Origin: Candidatus Pacearchaeota archaeon
GTDB lineage: Archaea; Nanoarchaeota; Nanoarchaeia; Pacearchaeales; GW2011-AR1
Assembly: GCA_002690445.1 (NCBI GenBank)
Contig: NZER01000460.1
Location: 1 to 16,440, forward strand
Direction: 5' to 3'
DNA: 16,440 bases
The notes beneath the pieces were generated by a model that was given only the letters and a program-made list of their open reading frames with translations, made no database searches and had not been told where the DNA came from. The position numbers were made by a program, and so were the translations under genes. Positions 7,867-14,035 of this stretch are shown here, piece after piece (within the stretch, counting starts at the first letter, position 1; every line of letters begins with the position of its first letter).

Positions 7867-8553
7867 ATGCCTCTTTTAAAAGATATAGTAGATTCTTATC
7901 AAAAACATTGGGTGGAGTCTGTTCTAGATACTTACGATCAGACTACCCTTCGTGAGCCGAAGAAGCGGGATTATTTCAGTCCTTCTGGTGCCCATTGGTG
8001 TCCACGTGCTATCTGGTATCACAATATGGGGCATGAACAGGACCCTATTGAGTCTCAGTCTTTACGAAGAATGGGAGTTGGGACTGTTTATCATGATTTC
8101 ATTCAAGAGAAATTTGAAAAAGCGGGTATTCTCGTGAGTGCAGAAGAAGAGGTTACTCATGATGATCCCCCCATTCTGGGTCACTATGATGCCATCGTAA
8201 AGCATCCGGAAACTGATGAAGATCATCTAGTGGAGTTGAAAAGTCGGAACAATAATAAAAGGGCTCTTCCATATCTTCCTAGAGCGGAGCATTTGCTCCA
8301 GTGGAATCTCTACTCATTGATGACTGGAGTTGTAAAAGGATTCATTTTTTATATAAATAAAGATAATCAAGAGTACAACATATATGAGACTAAGCGGAAC
8401 GATAAAGTTCTTGAAAAAGTCCTTAGAAAAATGCGAAAGATAAAAGATTATGTAGACAGGGGCGAGATAGTTCCGTATCAGCCCAAGGAGAAGCACGAAT
8501 GGTGTCCGTTCAAGACGACATGCGAGAAGGATTATTACGTGAAGGGCATATAA
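7867..8553 (+). CDS. Cas4/RecB-like exonuclease, PD-(D/E)XK, probable Fe-S protein
   Basis: 228 residues with the Cas4/AddB-type nuclease layout: Cys45 in the WCPRAIWY motif, His76 in GxxxH, Asp108 in GHYDAIV, Glu123-x-Lys125 in VELKS, and Q145-x3-Y149 (motif III). In Cas4 the Fe-S cluster is held by one N-terminal Cys and a C-terminal C-x2-C-x5-C. Here the C-terminal group reads H210-x2-C213-x5-C219, the same spacing with His for the first Cys. Role (family knowledge): ssDNA exonuclease or end resection, here probably feeding the RecA-like protein. AAGGAG lies 11 nt before the ATG. There are no cas1/cas2 or repeats nearby, so it is a phage recombination nuclease rather than CRISPR adaptation machinery. 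Confidence 0.87.
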   Translation: MPLLKDIVDSYQKHWVESVLDTYDQTTLREPKKRDYFSPSGAHWCPRAIWYHNMGHEQDPIESQSLRRMGVGTVYHDFIQEKFEKAGILVSAEEEVTHDDPPILGHYDAIVKHPETDEDHLVELKSRNNNKRALPYLPRAEHLLQWNLYSLMTGVVKGFIFYINKDNQEYNIYETKRNDKVLEKVLRKMRKIKDYVDRGEIVPYQPKEKHEWCPFKTTCEKDYYVKGI

Positions 8554-9029
8554 AGGTCGATAAACTCATAGATCGTTCTCAGCACATAACGGACGATTTC
8601 ATGACGTTTCCAAGACCTGAAACTCCGGAATCTGATGAGGGAACTTATAACTTTCCTTCAAATGCTGACAACCTATCGGATGAGCAATTAGAGAATTGGT
8701 TGGTGTTTTTTGGCTCTTGGAGGGGTTATACGATTAATCGTATTGCTGAGTTAGAGGCTGAAATAGGACTCTTATCAGAGGGATATGACCTGATTATGGT
8801 CACTAAAACATCAGATTTAGAGATTTCTTCTACTAAAAAACTTCTGAAAGAGACTTTAAAGGGCATTGTTCTCAATGAGAACTCCGATTTGTATAAACTC
8901 CATAAGAAATTAATGATTTCTCGATCAGATTTGAAGATTTTAAAGGGACGATTAAGTCTTTATGATGTTCAATTTGAAGCTATTAGTAGGGTTATTACTC
9001 GGAGAGGACAAGAACGGCAGCGAGCATGA
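8499..9029 (+). CDS. Hypothetical coiled-coil protein
   Basis: 176 residues, not recognised. The ATG at 8499 has an excellent AAGGAG at 8485-8490 and lies 55 nt inside the nuclease gene; a second in-frame ATG at 8520 is possible but less well placed. The N-terminal third is acidic and probably flexible (PRPETPESDEG). From about residue 62 the protein alternates charged and hydrophobic residues typical of long helices (INRIAELEAEIGLL and later LKILKGRLSLYDVQFEAI), ending in a basic tail RRGQERQR. Its stop overlaps the resolvase ATG (ATGA). It is flanked by two nuclease genes with overlaps on both sides, so it may be a partner or scaffold for them. No function can be assigned. Confidence 0.75.
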   Translation: MVSVQDDMREGLLREGHIKVDKLIDRSQHITDDFMTFPRPETPESDEGTYNFPSNADNLSDEQLENWLVFFGSWRGYTINRIAELEAEIGLLSEGYDLIMVTKTSDLEISSTKKLLKETLKGIVLNENSDLYKLHKKLMISRSDLKILKGRLSLYDVQFEAISRVITRRGQERQRA

Positions 9030-9496
9030 AAACTATCTATGGGATAGATATTTCAACATCTAAAATAGCTATAGCTTGTCTGGAGAATGGAAGTTTTGAT
9101 GTGGTAGAATTGCGAGCAAAATCTCGTTCGTGGGAAGCTCGTTTATCTCAGCTATATCCACAGTTTTTTGAATATGTGGAGACAAATATTTCCCCTGATG
9201 ATTTTGTCTGTATAGAGGATATTCCTATGGTACAGAATAGGGCGGGTTTGATTAAATTGGTTCATTCTTTGGCTATGTGTCGGGTAGTATTCATACATCA
9301 TGGAATAGACTGTTTTCCTGTCAATGTGAGTAGTTGGAAAAAGGCTGTTGTCGGTGATGGGAGGGCCGACAAAGATAAGGTTCGGGTTATGGCAAGACAG
9401 ATTTTTGGTTCCAGAATTGGACTATTAAGTCAAGATTCTGTTGATGCTTTAATGGTGGCAAAATGGGGACAATTAAGATTACAAGAAACATCGTAA
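9026..9496 (+). CDS. RuvC-like Holliday junction resolvase
   Basis: 156 residues with the RuvC/RNase H-fold pattern. The first strand YGIDISTSKIAIA carries catalytic Asp8; the second acidic residue is Glu64 in CIEDIP; the last pair is Asp137 and Asp140 in QDSVDALMVAKW. The basic helix segment ADKDKVR also fits RuvC. Length is close to bacterial RuvC (about 170). Role: cutting four-way junctions or branched replication intermediates before packaging. It begins with ATG overlapping the previous stop and closes the recombination block. Only 19 nt separate it from the ribonucleotide reductase gene. Confidence 0.84.
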   Translation: MKTIYGIDISTSKIAIACLENGSFDVVELRAKSRSWEARLSQLYPQFFEYVETNISPDDFVCIEDIPMVQNRAGLIKLVHSLAMCRVVFIHHGIDCFPVNVSSWKKAVVGDGRADKDKVRVMARQIFGSRIGLLSQDSVDALMVAKWGQLRLQETS

Positions 9497-9515
9497 ATGA
9501 ATAAAAGAGGTTGAC

Positions 9516-11759
9516 ATGGTCATAGGAAAACTTTCAAATAACGCATTATCTGTCATAGAGAGGCGATATCTTCTAGAAGAAGAGTCACCAGAAGAAATGT
9601 TTGCACGTGTAGCAAAAACTATGGCTTCCATAGATAAAAACTATGGAATCTCTTCAAGTGAGATAGATAGGTTAGGAGAAAAGTTTTTCAATATGATGTG
9701 GGATTTGGATTTCATACCGAATTCCCCTACTTTAATGAATGCGGGTACTGGGCAAGGTACTTTGAGTGCATGTTATGTCATGGATATAGATGACAGCATG
9801 GATAGCATTATGAGTACGGCATATGATCAAGCCATGATTGAGAAGTTTGGCGGAGGGGTAGGATTCTCGTTAAGTGATCTCCGACCTACTGACTCTCACA
9901 TATCATCTACTCAGGGTAAAGCCTGTGGCCCAATAGCTGTTTTAGAGACTTTAAGTCAAGTTGGGACGATGATTACCCAAGGTGGTAAAAGAGACGGGGC
10001 TCATATGGCTATTATTTCTGTTTATCATCCCAATATTATGGATTTTATTACCTGTAAAACTGAAGAGGGCAGAATACATAATTTCAATATCAGTGTTGGT
10101 GCCGATGTCTCATTTATGCAGGCTGTAAAGGATGATGAATATATACATTTGACATGGCCTTTGGACAAAAAATCTTACAGTACTTCTTTTGATGAAAGTT
10201 ATGTAAAAGCCAGAAAGATATTTAGTTCCATAATTGATGGAGCTTGGAAGAATGGCGAACCAGGGATGGTTTGGCTAGATAACATTAATAAGGACAACAC
10301 TACTCCTCAACTGGGCAATATAAATGCTACGAATCCCTGTGGAGAGCAGCCTCTTCTGAGTGGAGAGTCATGTAATCTAGGTAGCATCAATCTTGGTAAT
10401 TTTATTAGTAATGGGGGATTCGATTCCGTTAAATTTGAGTATGTTGTTCGTCTCTGTACTCGCTTTCTAGATAATGTGGTTGATGCCAACCATCATCCTA
10501 CTGACAAAACTACAGATATGAATCGTCAGACACGAAAGATCGGTCTCGGAGTTATGGGATGGGCTGATTTACTTTCCCGTCTAGGTATTCCTTATGATAG
10601 TGAGGATGCTCTTAATCTTGCTGACTTGATTGGAAGTAATTTAAAAGATATTGCTGATAATGAGAGTTCTAAAATAGGTAAAGAGAAAGGTAATTTTCCT
10701 GCGTTTGATAAATCTCCTCTAAACTCAAAAAATGGAGGAGAATGGGACACTATGAGAAATGCTTGGAGATTGTCCATAGCTCCCACTGGAACTATCTCTA
10801 TGATTGCCGATGCTTCGTCTGGAATCGAGCCTCATTTCTCTCTTGCATATAAGAAACAGAATATGTCCTCCCAAATGGAGGGTGTCGAGCTTTTATATGT
10901 AAATAGGGATGTCCGTGATCATATTTCAGATGATATTGACTTAGATGCCCATATTGATGGTGGAAATAAAGTAACTGAGCTTATTCCAGACGAAATTAAG
11001 CCCTACTTTAGAACAAGTAATGAGATAGAACCTTCTTGGCATGTTCGTATGCAAGCTGTTTGGCAGGCTCATGTTGATAGTGGTATATCGAAGACTATTA
11101 ATATGCCTTTTGAGGCCACTGAGAAAGATGTATGGAGTGCCTATGTACTTGCGTGGGAACTCGACTGTAAAGGTATTACGGTCTATAGAAATGGTTCCAG
11201 ACAGAAAGAAGTTCTGGTTTCCATGTCTGATTCTCTAAATAAGTCTGTCGATCAGAAATTCGGTAAGGATTTTAGAAGGGAACAGGAACTAGATGCCAAG
11301 GTAAATAGGATTCGTACCGCTCATGGAAATTTGTATGTAACTACTGCTTTTCAGGACGGGAAACTAATAGAGATATTTACACATCTAGGTAAAAGTGGTG
11401 CCGCTGAGCATGCACAGAGTGAGGCTCTTGGGAGAGTCATCTCCACAGCATTGCAATATGGAGTTCCTGCGTCTGAAATATCCAAACAGTTGAAAGGGAT
11501 TACGTCTCAAGTAAATTGGGATAATGGAAAATTGATACGTTCCGTTCCTGATGCCATATCCCAAGTCATTGCTCAGGTAACTGGCACCACTAGCGATGAC
11601 TCTAGCAGCACTGGGGATGTACAGGTGCAGTTTCAAGAGGAATCTGCCGCTGCTCTTTCTGGTGGGACGTTGGTTTGTTCAGAGTGTGATAGTGAGAATG
11701 TTTCTATGGAAGAGGGATGCATGAAATGTTATTCGTGCGGCTTCTCTAAATGCGAGTAG
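9516..11759 (+). CDS. nrdJ: Class II (adenosylcobalamin-dependent) ribonucleotide reductase
   Basis: 747 residues. Converts ribonucleotides to deoxyribonucleotides using a B12-derived radical. Seen: NSPTLMNAG, the substrate-proximal segment; Cys86 in LSACYV, the first redox Cys; GGGVGFSLSDLRP typical of NrdJ; the thiyl-radical motif N273-P-C275-G-E277; and Cys286 in ESCNLGSINL, the second redox Cys. Downstream are GVMGWADLL and the SIAPTGTISMIAD phosphate-binding region. The C-terminal 30 residues are Cys rich (CSEC, CMKC, CGFSKC), matching the mobile redox/zinc tail of NrdJ. No NrdB or NrdG gene is visible, fitting a one-subunit class II enzyme. Re-reduction needs a redoxin, and a NrdH-like gene lies 2 kb downstream. 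AGAGG precedes the ATG by 5 nt. Confidence 0.93.
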   Translation: MVIGKLSNNALSVIERRYLLEEESPEEMFARVAKTMASIDKNYGISSSEIDRLGEKFFNMMWDLDFIPNSPTLMNAGTGQGTLSACYVMDIDDSMDSIMSTAYDQAMIEKFGGGVGFSLSDLRPTDSHISSTQGKACGPIAVLETLSQVGTMITQGGKRDGAHMAIISVYHPNIMDFITCKTEEGRIHNFNISVGADVSFMQAVKDDEYIHLTWPLDKKSYSTSFDESYVKARKIFSSIIDGAWKNGEPGMVWLDNINKDNTTPQLGNINATNPCGEQPLLSGESCNLGSINLGNFISNGGFDSVKFEYVVRLCTRFLDNVVDANHHPTDKTTDMNRQTRKIGLGVMGWADLLSRLGIPYDSEDALNLADLIGSNLKDIADNESSKIGKEKGNFPAFDKSPLNSKNGGEWDTMRNAWRLSIAPTGTISMIADASSGIEPHFSLAYKKQNMSSQMEGVELLYVNRDVRDHISDDIDLDAHIDGGNKVTELIPDEIKPYFRTSNEIEPSWHVRMQAVWQAHVDSGISKTINMPFEATEKDVWSAYVLAWELDCKGITVYRNGSRQKEVLVSMSDSLNKSVDQKFGKDFRREQELDAKVNRIRTAHGNLYVTTAFQDGKLIEIFTHLGKSGAAEHAQSEALGRVISTALQYGVPASEISKQLKGITSQVNWDNGKLIRSVPDAISQVIAQVTGTTSDDSSSTGDVQVQFQEESAAALSGGTLVCSECDSENVSMEEGCMKCYSCGFSKCE

Positions 11760-11780
11760 TATGTAACTGTAGATTTTGCA

Positions 11781-11788
11781 GAGGAGGT
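11781..11788 (+). promoter_or_regulatory. Strong Shine-Dalgarno
   Basis: GAGGAGGT lies five bases before the ATG at 11794 and is the closest match to the anti-Shine-Dalgarno sequence that I see in the window. It supports that start and suggests high translation of the following small gene, as expected for an abundant (possibly structural) protein. No clear promoter is visible in the 34-nt gap after nrdJ. Confidence 0.7.
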
Positions 11789-11793
11789 CATAA

Positions 11794-12156
11794 ATGGCTC
11801 TACAGAAGAGTATTGTTGATGATTATGGAGCTACCCACGAATCGGCTTACGCCAGGATAACGAGCATAAATTACCGCTCTGTTGAGACAGTTCCTACACG
11901 TGATGAAGCTACTCCAGCAATGAATATAGAGGTAGCGATACATCATGATGCCGCTGCTAGAAGTAAAGGAACGCTGGCTGACCAGAAACCTGCCTTTTAC
12001 ACACGAAGGTATTCTGTCACTGGTAGCGATTTCGATACTTATTTTGCTGAGAGTGTTTTGAATGATGTGGATAAGACTTCAATAACTCAGTCTTACGCTT
12101 ATATAAAAGCACAAACGACACCTATAAACTTTACTACGGGAACAACGGACGTGTGA
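11794..12156 (+). CDS. Hypothetical phage protein, possibly virion-associated
   Basis: 120 residues. The N-terminus MALQKSIVDDYGATHESAYARI resembles a class of short phage proteins, often in tail/structural regions, that begin with a MxLQK...G...AY.RI pattern; this is recollection of a pattern, not a confirmed family. The rest looks beta-rich with many Thr, Ser and Tyr residues, has no Cys, TM segment or signal peptide, and ends in a Thr-rich tail. The very strong Shine-Dalgarno upstream suggests abundant expression. It begins the block of small genes after the replication module. The role is not assigned. Confidence 0.75.
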   Translation: MALQKSIVDDYGATHESAYARITSINYRSVETVPTRDEATPAMNIEVAIHHDAAARSKGTLADQKPAFYTRRYSVTGSDFDTYFAESVLNDVDKTSITQSYAYIKAQTTPINFTTGTTDV

Positions 12157-12157
12157 C

Positions 12158-12688
12158 ATGGATATTAAGAATATGAAGGTATCCATCGGTATTGTTATTG
12201 CCATAGTCGCACAGGCATTCGGGGTTATCTGGTATATAGCTCAGATGGATAGCACAGTTAGAAACTTAGACACTACCGTAGCTGAAATGCAAGAGTCTCA
12301 GGCAACCGTTGATGTTGCTATTCTTCAGACTGATTTTTTAAATTTAAGAGAGAAAGTTGACAAATTGTCATACCAAGAACAAGTTGACTTAGCCCCAATC
12401 GATATAGCTATCAAAGAGTTAGAGACAAAAGTCATGTGGATGATGGATGATTGGGGACCGAAAATCGATGCTGAACAGGAAGAGTTTGATCCCTCTAACC
12501 TGGAAGAGGCCCTAGATAAGATGGAATCTCGCCTAGATGATGTAGAGACTACTAATGCTTTAATAGACAATGAAATGCGTACCATCATGTCTGACCACGG
12601 AGGCTTTGCAGACGTACTCCAGCAAATAAATGCTGCAGGGTTATTACCGTCGGGAGAAAAAAGAACGTACGGAGGATATGGTCAGTAA
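12158..12688 (+). CDS. Membrane-anchored coiled-coil protein
   Basis: 176 residues. One hydrophobic segment near the N-terminus (about residues 7-29, VSIGIVIAIVAQAFGVIWYI) has a lysine before it, predicting N-in/C-out topology. Residues 32-150 are acidic and heptad-like (LDTTVAEMQ, LREKVDKL, EEALDKMESRLDDVE), so a long extracytoplasmic coiled coil is likely. The C-terminus is short, glycine/tyrosine rich (TYGGYGQ). The gene starts one base after the previous stop and ends overlapping the next start (TAATG). The layout recalls an inner-membrane spanin or other lysis/entry accessory, but no lysin or holin family is recognisable nearby, so the role is open. Confidence 0.78.
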   Translation: MDIKNMKVSIGIVIAIVAQAFGVIWYIAQMDSTVRNLDTTVAEMQESQATVDVAILQTDFLNLREKVDKLSYQEQVDLAPIDIAIKELETKVMWMMDDWGPKIDAEQEEFDPSNLEEALDKMESRLDDVETTNALIDNEMRTIMSDHGGFADVLQQINAAGLLPSGEKRTYGGYGQ

Positions 12689-12852
12689 TGAAGCGTCCGA
12701 TTACTTTAGCGATTATTGGAGGAGCAATTGCTGCTTCAACGATTGCTGCCATTAGATTGCTTTATTTGAAAGAAACTAAGGAAATACTTGATGCAATTCC
12801 TTATGAGAAGGAAAAATCACTTAATTGGAAACATTTTTTTAAGAATTATTAA
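12688..12852 (+). CDS. Small single-TM protein (54 aa)
   Basis: An ATG that shares its A with the preceding TAA opens a 54-codon frame ending TAA at 12850. The N-terminus is basic (MKRP), followed by a hydrophobic Ala/Ile/Gly helix (about 5-26, TLAIIGGAIAASTIAAIRLLY) and a charged cytoplasmic-type tail with WKHFFKNY at the end. GGAGG lies about 12 nt upstream, inside the previous gene. Unrecognised; it could be a small holin-like or membrane accessory protein. The case rests on tight start-stop coupling and the clean TM pattern. Confidence 0.6.
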   Translation: MKRPITLAIIGGAIAASTIAAIRLLYLKETKEILDAIPYEKEKSLNWKHFFKNY

Positions 12853-12861
12853 GAGGGAGTG

Positions 12862-13023
12862 GTGAACCTGTTCAAGTTGTTACGAATTAAACTTTTTCCA
12901 CGTGTTGATCATGATCAACACTATGTAACTGAGGAGTTCAGGTCTGTTGAGCAAATTCGTGCTGGCGATTTTATAGATGAGCTTTTTCGGAGAAAATTAG
13001 ATGATAAAATGAAACGGGGCTAG
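12862..13023 (+). CDS. Small hypothetical protein (53 aa)
   Basis: An open frame from tandem GTG codons (12859 and 12862) to TAG at 13021, beginning seven to ten bases after the previous stop. GAGGGA just upstream fits the second GTG best. The product has a basic amphipathic start (NLFKLLRIKLFPR) and a charged helical remainder (EEFRSVEQIRAGDFIDELFRRKLDDKMKRG). Unrecognised. A perfect 20-bp palindrome is embedded in codons about 14-20. It fills what would otherwise be a 236-nt gap (12853-13088); the remaining 65 nt (13024-13088) contain no clear promoter, terminator or RNA gene. Confidence 0.5.
   Translation: MNLFKLLRIKLFPRVDHDQHYVTEEFRSVEQIRAGDFIDELFRRKLDDKMKRG
12902..12921. repeat. Perfect 20-bp palindrome
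   Basis: The half-site GTGTTGATCA is followed directly by its exact reverse complement TGATCAACAC, with no spacer. It includes two overlapping-context GATC sites and TGATCA. It lies inside the coding frame of the 53-aa gene. Dyads of this size are typical of sites for dimeric DNA-binding proteins, but no second copy was noticed in the window. Confidence 0.6.
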
Positions 13024-13088
13024 TCGAGATTTGCAAAGTGACCTCCAAGCACTCCAATTTCTTTCGATTAGTCCCACGAGGACATTAG

Positions 13089-13373
13089 ATGCCAGATCAT
13101 AATACTGAAATATTACCCAATAAGACTGCACAGCAACTTTCAACACATGATGTTGCCCTATCTAGTATTAGTAAGGTAGCTACTGTACGTATTGTGTCTG
13201 AAATGTTTTCTGATGAGGGAAGGCCTATCATAGCTGAAGCTCTAACTTTGTTACAGAAGCAACTAATACACGATGGAATCAGGGAGGAGGATAGGAAGAA
13301 GGTCGAGAGGTTCTTAGACTACTTGTTTGATCCCTGGGCAGAGAAGAGAATGGGCATAACTAGAAAGTCATAG
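13089..13373 (+). CDS. Hypothetical protein (94 aa)
   Basis: 94 residues, not recognised. An in-frame TAG immediately before the ATG fixes the start; GAGGA lies about 6 nt upstream. The protein looks all-helical with a polar N-terminus and a charged C-terminal half (HDGIREEDRKKVERFLDYLFDPWAEKR), with no Cys, TM or signal segment. It precedes the HTH/zinc-ribbon gene by a few bases and is probably co-transcribed with it. Confidence 0.68.
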   Translation: MPDHNTEILPNKTAQQLSTHDVALSSISKVATVRIVSEMFSDEGRPIIAEALTLLQKQLIHDGIREEDRKKVERFLDYLFDPWAEKRMGITRKS

Positions 13374-13386
13374 TTATGGAGTGTTT

Positions 13387-13809
13387 ATGGTTGGAGATAA
13401 TAGAAAACTCGTTGTTGAGATTAGAGAGGAAAGTCCCAATATTCCTGCCATAGAAATCTCTAGAAGGTTAGGTATTACAAGAGAACGAGTTCGACAGATT
13501 TTAAAAAAAGAAGGGTTAGAGACAAGGGTTCCGCCTATTAGAAGAAAATATAGCTGTGTTAAATGTGAAGTAGAGTTTATAAAGACTCCCAATTCTTCCT
13601 ATAAACATTGTGAGTCCTGCCTAGAGAATTTTCATATTAACAATCAAAATAGGATAATAGAGTTTTCGTGCCAGAATTGTGGAAATCTAAGGCGACAGGC
13701 TCGTTCGCAATATATTCTTGCTAATAGGCATTTCTGCTGCCAAGAGTGTGTTGGTGATTATAGGATCGGCAGATATAGAACATTAGAGGATAAAGTTAAT
13801 GGTAGTTGA
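13387..13809 (+). CDS. HTH (sigma-70 region 4-like) protein with two zinc ribbons
   Basis: 140 residues from the ATG at 13387, chosen because GGAG lies 5 nt before it; a GTG at 13381 is the alternative. The N-terminal helix-turn-helix IPAIEISRRLGITRERVRQIL (about 19-39) closely resembles sigma-70 region 4, the part that reads the -35 box. Two treble-clef/ribbon-like Cys pairs follow: C57-x2-C60 with C75-x2-C78, and C95-x2-C98 with C118-x2-C121 (or Cys117). No sigma regions 2 or 3 are present, so it is not a whole sigma factor. It probably binds DNA and may regulate phage late genes or be a HNH-less remnant of a mobile-nuclease DNA-binding domain. Its stop overlaps the redoxin start. Confidence 0.75.
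   Translation: MVGDNRKLVVEIREESPNIPAIEISRRLGITRERVRQILKKEGLETRVPPIRRKYSCVKCEVEFIKTPNSSYKHCESCLENFHINNQNRIIEFSCQNCGNLRRQARSQYILANRHFCCQECVGDYRIGRYRTLEDKVNGS
13785..13790 (+). promoter_or_regulatory. Shine-Dalgarno deciding the redoxin start
   Basis: AGAGGA is spaced 8 nt from the ATG at 13799. It supports translation starting upstream of the in-frame TGA rather than at the ATG at 13844, before which I see no comparable purine-rich site. Confidence 0.65.
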
Positions 13810-14035
13810 AGTATATACATCAAATGGTTGAGGACCCTGCCATATGACGAAAGCGTGGCTTTCGGGTAAAGGGGTTCCATTCACTGAATACAATATATCC
13901 ACTGATTTTGAAGCAGGAAAAAGGCTTCAGGGCATGGGATATCACGTTACTCCAGTGGTTCGGTTGGATACAGAGATTATTGTTGGGTACAGTCCAGCGA
14001 AACTTGAGGCTATATGTAATTCTTTGGGATTATGA
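13799..14035 (+). CDS. Selenocysteine-containing NrdH/glutaredoxin-like redoxin (in-frame TGA at 13829-13831)
   Basis: Read through the TGA, the gene encodes 78 residues with a complete NrdH/glutaredoxin fold: first strand VVEVYTSNG, active site (TGA)11-G12-P13-C14, helix HMTKAWLSGKG, second strand PFTEYNIS, the cis-proline T51-P52-V, and the NrdH-type ending VGYSPAKLEAI. NrdH proteins are about 75 residues. The TGA replaces exactly the nucleophilic first Cys of a CGPC-type site, the position where selenocysteine occurs in known redox selenoproteins. The start is ATG 13799, overlapping the previous gene by 11 nt, with AGAGGA 8 nt upstream. A SECIS-like hairpin follows the TGA. UGA serves as a stop for this gene itself and for at least five others in the window. 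Probable role: electron donor to the phage NrdJ. Alternatives: a Cys-to-stop mutation or sequencing error. Conventional calling would give only an active-site-less fragment from 13844. Confidence 0.82.
13832..13878 (+). promoter_or_regulatory. Candidate bacterial SECIS element
   Basis: Directly after the TGA, the apical hairpin CGAAAGC-GUG-GCUUUCG (13848-13864) has a perfect 7-bp stem. Below it, GGACCCU (13832-13838) can pair with GGGGUUCC (13871-13878), leaving one bulged U (13875), one G-U pair and an internal loop; C13840-C13841 can add two pairs with G13865-G13866. Published bacterial SECIS criteria are an apical loop 16-37 nt after the UGA with a G in its first two bases; here the loop starts 23 nt after the UGA and begins G-U. 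The apical stem lacks the bulged U of E. coli fdhF. In known systems this hairpin binds SelB carrying Sec-tRNA. Confidence 0.7.

Noticed and set aside
7867..8553. Cas4 as part of a CRISPR adaptation module
   Set aside because: No cas1, cas2, effector gene or repeat array is present; stand-alone Cas4-like nucleases are common in phage recombination modules.
13024..13088. tRNA or small RNA gene in the 65-nt gap
   Set aside because: A TTCGATTAG string hints at a T-loop, but no acceptor or anticodon stem can be formed and the gap is too short.
13829..13831. TGA as a genome-wide sense codon (recoded phage genetic code)
   Set aside because: TGA cleanly ends the clamp (4418), recombinase (7063), coiled-coil (9027), 120-aa (12154), HTH (13807) and redoxin (14033) genes, with overlapping starts of the next gene in several cases.
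13844..14035. 63-aa protein starting at ATG 13844 as the real gene
   Set aside because: It lacks the first strand and the first active-site residue of the redoxin, and has no Shine-Dalgarno comparable to that before 13799.
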